This document shows, in pieces, positions 61,008 to 64,000 of a DNA stretch of 64,000 bases. The first letter of the stretch is position 1, and each line of letters opens with the position of its first letter. A program made the translations under genes and the position numbers. Below the pieces are notes generated by a model, which saw only the letters and a program-made list of their open reading frames with translations, was not told where the DNA came from and made no database searches. The stretch is from Campylobacterales bacterium (GTDB lineage: Bacteria; Campylobacterota; Campylobacteria; Campylobacterales; Sulfurimonadaceae), in contig JAFGUB010000007.1 in assembly GCA_016938735.1 (NCBI GenBank), positions 30,801 through 94,800 on the forward strand. Direction: 5' to 3'.

Positions 61008-63101
61008 CTATGTTTGATGGCAAAATCCCATCGCTCTCTTCTCGGCTGCTTTCAAAACACACTCTTGCTCTAATCGTGTAATGAAATCCGATGCCGAAGC
61101 AATAGGATGAAAGCGGCTTTGACGTCTGATGGCATTGAAATCTCCGGGGGCTAAATTCGTCAGTCGGCGTAGCCGTGCTTCATCACTGGCCGTGATTGCT
61201 TTCAAACCCAACTGCGCAGCATGGCGCTCAAGCAGACCCAATGCCTGCTCGCTGCGCAGATACAAAAACTTCAGCTTCATATCAAACCGGCGAAGCGCTG
61301 CCTGATCCAGCCCCTCCATCAGATTGGTCGTGGCAAAGAAGATACCTTCATAGGCTTCCATCTGGGTCAGCATCTCATTGACTTGGGAGACCTCCCAAGA
61401 GCGCTGCGCTTTGCCCCGGTCTTGCAAAAAACTGTCTACTTCATCGATCACCAAAACAGCACCCTCTTGCCCCGCCTCTTCAAAAGCTTGGGCTATATTT
61501 TCTTCCGTCATACCCACCCAAGGCGAGATGAGATCACTCGCTCGTTTAAGCAGCAACGGCTTACCCAACTTGTCCGCCACATAGCGGCAGTAGGCGCTTT
61601 TGCCGGTTCCCGGAGCACCATACAGACAAATGCGGGCACTTTTGGCGCACGCAATCCCTTGCATGACATCTTCGGGTTGAATAGTAGTATTGATGTACTC
61701 AGGATTGTAGAGCCCCGGAAGATAAGCATCCATATTTTTCGAGAGCTTCTTGTGCCCTTGTGCTTGTAGCGTTGCATTGAGCAGGATTAGAGCCTCCTTG
61801 GAGGCATCTTCACCCTCGGACTTAAGGACGCTTAGCACCTCTGCCGAACGGCTTAACAGGGCGGGAGCAAGCGCCTCGTGCGCTGCGATAATGTGTTTGG
61901 TCTCTTGATTGAGCCTACCTCCAAATGTCTGTTCTATAAGAGATATGCGTACGCCTTTAGGCGGAATGGGCATTTCAAATACAATGTCAAATCGTCTGGC
62001 CACGGCCGGATCGAGCGCGGCGATGGAGTTGCACAGCCACACGGTCGGTACGGTAGAGTGCTCCAGCATTCGATTGAACCACGCTTTGTTACTCTGTTTT
62101 TTGGGCGCGAACGAGAAGCGGTGTTGATCTGCGCCAAAGATATCTTCGGCTTCGTCAAACATGAGCAGTATCTTCTCATTTTCAAAAATGCTTTGTGCCA
62201 TTGAAAAAGCTTTGAGGCGCATATGCTTGCTGGTGGGTTCGTTATCGGCATCGATATAACTGATTTCATAAAGTTTTACTTCCAGCTCTTGAGCAAGCAG
62301 TTTGGCCATTTCCGTTTTTCCTGTTCCCGGGGCACCATAAATCAAAATATTGGTTCCTTTGCGCCCACTTTGAAAGGCAGCGCGCAGCATATTCAGCGTC
62401 ATCTCATAATATGAGTCTACGTATGCATAATCACTGCGTGTTAGAGTGCCACTACTGCAGCGACACACAGACTCTTTAACTAGCTCATGCACATCTTCGT
62501 CACAGCTGTAGAGATTATCGGCAAAGGCGGGTGAAAGCAGATCTATTTTACGATCAAGCTTGTCATTAAGCCGCTTATCGATTTGCAGCATGCCGGTACG
62601 CGCCAGTTTACTCTCAGGGCTCAAGGCTTGCTTCACCTCTTGCAAGGGTAAACCCAGAATGGTGCTGAGCGCTTTTGTGGTAGCGAGTGTATTGAGATCA
62701 CCAAGCATGCGTACGGCATCTTCAAGAACATCGAAATTTTTGAGCAGCACCCCGAAGCAGAGCAGCCAACGCTCCGTCTCATTTAAACCGAGCAGTTTTG
62801 AGATTTTTTCAATATTCTTCCCTAACACCATAGGAGCGTCCAGACTCCCTTGAGCCTGCTGATGATTGGCCATTGTTTGAAGCGCTTTGATGATTGTTGC
62901 AGGCTGATCTGTATCTGGCAAGTTGAGCAAGGAGCGGACCCTCGTCATATAGCGCTCTTCTTCAATATAAACTTGAACCCCATTAAGCAATAGCATCATT
63001 CGTATAATCCACCAGCTTAACAGTTGGTGCGCCGCATCATCCATGAGCGATAGCGTCTCCCCTTGAAAAGAGAGATGGAGTTGTTCTTGAGTGTAGTGCA
63101 T
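61008..63101 (-). CDS. Tandem AAA+ ATPase
   Basis: A 697-residue protein with two AAA+ modules. Module 1: Walker A GAPGTGKT at 256-263, Walker B ILLMFDEAED at 311-320, arginine finger candidate in AVARRFDIVFEMP. Module 2: Walker A GAPGTGKS at 495-502, Walker B VLVIDEVDSF near 549-558, and ALRRFDMKLKFLYL. The first 240 residues are helical, without a recognised domain. The two-module layout resembles Cdc48-type unfoldases. Its neighbours (Sir2, modified-DNA nuclease) suggest defence rather than housekeeping. AAGGAG precedes the ATG. A palindrome (63144-63163) lies just upstream. Confidence 0.85.
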   Translation of the reverse strand: MHYTQEQLHLSFQGETLSLMDDAAHQLLSWWIIRMMLLLNGVQVYIEEERYMTRVRSLLNLPDTDQPATIIKALQTMANHQQAQGSLDAPMVLGKNIEKISKLLGLNETERWLLCFGVLLKNFDVLEDAVRMLGDLNTLATTKALSTILGLPLQEVKQALSPESKLARTGMLQIDKRLNDKLDRKIDLLSPAFADNLYSCDEDVHELVKESVCRCSSGTLTRSDYAYVDSYYEMTLNMLRAAFQSGRKGTNILIYGAPGTGKTEMAKLLAQELEVKLYEISYIDADNEPTSKHMRLKAFSMAQSIFENEKILLMFDEAEDIFGADQHRFSFAPKKQSNKAWFNRMLEHSTVPTVWLCNSIAALDPAVARRFDIVFEMPIPPKGVRISLIEQTFGGRLNQETKHIIAAHEALAPALLSRSAEVLSVLKSEGEDASKEALILLNATLQAQGHKKLSKNMDAYLPGLYNPEYINTTIQPEDVMQGIACAKSARICLYGAPGTGKSAYCRYVADKLGKPLLLKRASDLISPWVGMTEENIAQAFEEAGQEGAVLVIDEVDSFLQDRGKAQRSWEVSQVNEMLTQMEAYEGIFFATTNLMEGLDQAALRRFDMKLKFLYLRSEQALGLLERHAAQLGLKAITASDEARLRRLTNLAPGDFNAIRRQSRFHPIASASDFITRLEQECVLKAAEKRAMGFCHQT

Positions 63102-63143
63102 GTCGGCTCCTTGAAATTGTGATTGGGTACTTATAGCGTTGTT

Positions 63144-63163
63144 GGTGTCATGGCGATGACACC
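63144..63163. promoter_or_regulatory. Perfect 8-bp palindrome upstream of the AAA+ gene
   Basis: GGTGTCATGGCGATGACACC: two 8-bp arms around GGCG. On the minus strand a TATAAG box follows about ten bases later, so the palindrome would overlap the -35 region of a promoter for the ATPase gene. No T-run follows, so it is not a classical terminator. An operator is the best reading. Confidence 0.4.
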
Positions 63164-63174
63164 TAACCTTAAGC

Positions 63175-63621
63175 CTACATCTCGTCCCAGCTCTCCTCTC
63201 GCTTCTTCCAAAACTTCATCCCGTCATCAAGATACATACCCCAAAGCACGGCGCCGTTGCTTTTTGGATCATTCTCGATTAAGTTGTATCGCTCGGCTAG
63301 TGCGTTGTAGACATCACTTCCCAGATCCGCCTCTATGCCGATGCTGTCCAAATAGGGCCACACCACGAGAGAGAGCGGCATCAGATCGCCAAGCAGTGTA
63401 AGTCTGACGCTGGGAAACTCTTTGGCCATGAATGCCAAAAAAGCATCGCACTCTTGCGTGTCGATCTCGCTTTCATCAAGCAAGAGTTTCGAGCGCTCCA
63501 GCGTCATGGGCAAGTTCAACGCATAAAGATCATTGTAGGTTTTGTGAAATACCATCCAGAAGGAGTCCTTCTGACGCACGGTTGCTACCCACTCCTCGAC
63601 TACATATCTAGATACGGCCAT
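63175..63621 (-). CDS. Hypothetical protein (148 aa)
   Basis: No family was recognised. The 148-residue acidic protein is helical and rich in Trp, Leu and Asp, with start MAVSRYVVEEWVATVR and end MKFWKKREESWDEM. It is co-directional with the AAA+ ATPase, 73 bases downstream. GAGG precedes the ATG. It may be an accessory subunit of the island system. Confidence 0.6.
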   Translation of the reverse strand: MAVSRYVVEEWVATVRQKDSFWMVFHKTYNDLYALNLPMTLERSKLLLDESEIDTQECDAFLAFMAKEFPSVRLTLLGDLMPLSLVVWPYLDSIGIEADLGSDVYNALAERYNLIENDPKSNGAVLWGMYLDDGMKFWKKREESWDEM

Positions 63622-63656
63622 TTTAAACTCCTCTTATTTTTGATATGAGATGGTAA

Positions 63657-63699
63657 GCACTCAATAAGACATATACATGTCTTACTCTCCTGTGAGTGC
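63657..63699. promoter_or_regulatory. Nested inverted repeats between small genes
   Basis: Outer arms GCACTCA (63657) and TGAGTGC (63693) enclose an inner pair TAAGACAT/ATGTCTTA (63665-63684) around ATAC. Both pairs are perfect. The structure lies 36 bases before the 148-aa gene start on the minus strand. It could be a two-stem RNA element (attenuator or processing site) or an operator with two half-site pairs. Confidence 0.5.
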
Positions 63700-63705
63700 G
63701 GTATC

Positions 63706-63879
63706 TTAGCGACATGAGGCCAGCTCACAGCGCAGCAAAGTTTCAAGAGAAACAAAACGATCCCGTTTTTCTTTGAGCAACAAAGCGATCGCCTCTTGGG
63801 CGGGGCCACCAAGCAACACATCGATTAATTCGATGGCCGTTTGGATGGATAGAATCCTAGACTGAAGGTGGGTTTTCAT
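63706..63879 (-). CDS. Small hypothetical protein (57 aa)
   Basis: A 57-residue helical protein (start MKTHLQSRILSIQTAIELID, end LLRCELASCR) with AGGAG six bases before its ATG, which is chosen over an upstream in-frame start without a ribosome-binding site. The ATG is one base after the stop of the partial gene upstream. No family is known to me. It may form one operon with the 148-aa gene and the ATPase. Confidence 0.6.
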   Translation of the reverse strand: MKTHLQSRILSIQTAIELIDVLLGGPAQEAIALLLKEKRDRFVSLETLLRCELASCR

Positions 63880-63880
63880 G

Positions 63881-64000
63881 TTATACTCCTGTGCTTGGGT
63901 TGTTTGTGGATTCATAAGCCACAAGGTTAGGGCTGATGCTGTATCTGCCTTTACCTCGCTCGTCTTGCATCTGCTTAAGGCTAAGCAGCTCAATAAACCC
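63881..64000 (-). CDS. C-terminal end of an unidentified protein (truncated by window edge)
   Basis: The frame reads in from the window edge, GFIELLSLKQMQDERGKGRY then SISPNLVAYESTNNPSTGV, and ends at TAA 63881-63883. A following ATG one base later belongs to the 57-aa gene, so these are probably co-translated. LLSLKQMQDERGKGRYSIS looks like the wing of a winged-helix domain, but 39 residues do not allow a call. Confidence 0.5.
   Translation of the reverse strand, partial: GFIELLSLKQMQDERGKGRYSISPNLVAYESTNNPSTGV

Noticed and set aside
1..64000. CRISPR arrays, rRNA genes or a replication origin
   Set aside because: No regularly spaced direct repeats, no rRNA sequence and no DnaA-box cluster were seen; the TTACATGTAA copies are irregularly spaced and lack spacers.

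Overview
The window is a gene-dense, GC-rich chromosomal segment whose gene content and order point to Campylobacterota (Epsilonproteobacteria). Support comes from blocks whose order resembles Campylobacter/Helicobacter chromosomes (from memory, not searched): glmU-coaBC-uppS-prepilin peptidase-lptF-truA; rseP-pgsA-fabL-dapA-M16 peptidase-pyrD; and fapA-ruvA-ddl-hydrolase-murF-HIT. A FabL-type enoyl reductase, MurF with an N-terminal membrane region, and a CetB/CetA-like split energy-taxis pair fit the same lineage. The visible GC-richness is unusual for the phylum, so the genus is left open.

Layout. 1-0.2 kb: decayed MntA/HepT toxin-antitoxin remnant. 0.3-3.2 kb: gnd and zwf (pentose phosphate pathway). 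3.2-8.3 kb (minus): a signalling operon with a Tsx-like porin, a CheA-like kinase with a periplasmic THI5/NMT1-type sensor, a CheX phosphatase, a CheY and a PAS-GGDEF cyclase. 8.3-12.3 kb: htpG and a PAS + chemoreceptor pair. 12.3-18.0 kb (minus): truA, lptF, pilD, uppS, coaBC, glmU. 18.1-21.9 kb: phoD broken by an in-frame TAA, a Phd/RelE-type module, yggS, a His-rich secreted protein, tRNA-Arg(CCG). 21.9-29.8 kb (minus): def, a large unknown membrane protein, rseP, pgsA, fabL, dapA, M16 peptidase, pyrD. 29.9-34.1 kb: divergent Fe-Mo-cofactor-domain proteins and a DUF4492-cydABX operon. 34.1-40.1 kb: HD-GYP regulator, cysS, pldA, DUF389 protein, murJ. 40.1-48.6 kb (plus): long operon fapA to HIT, including TRAP permeases. 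48.6-53.3 kb: divergent response regulator/histidine kinase, MTH1187 protein, aldo/keto reductase.

53.4-64 kb is accessory and transcribed entirely on the minus strand: RhuM-Fic protein, 108-aa unknown, metallophosphoesterase with an in-frame TAA, sigma-region-4 HTH protein, WYL regulator cut by a complete insertion sequence, a nuclease combining a PUA/EVE-like domain with DUF262 and DUF1524, a Sir2 deacylase, a tandem AAA+ ATPase and small unknown proteins. This looks like a defence island whose regulator was inactivated by transposition; removing the IS and one target duplication restores the WYL reading frame exactly.

The most striking feature is an iterated 10-bp palindrome, TTACATGTAA: 23 perfect copies and about 18 single-mismatch variants read by eye, mostly inside core genes, where it encodes Leu-His-Val or Thr-Cys-Lys/Asn depending on frame. 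Chance expectation in 64 kb is well below one. No listed gene explains it.

All calls come from reading the sequence; no database search was run.
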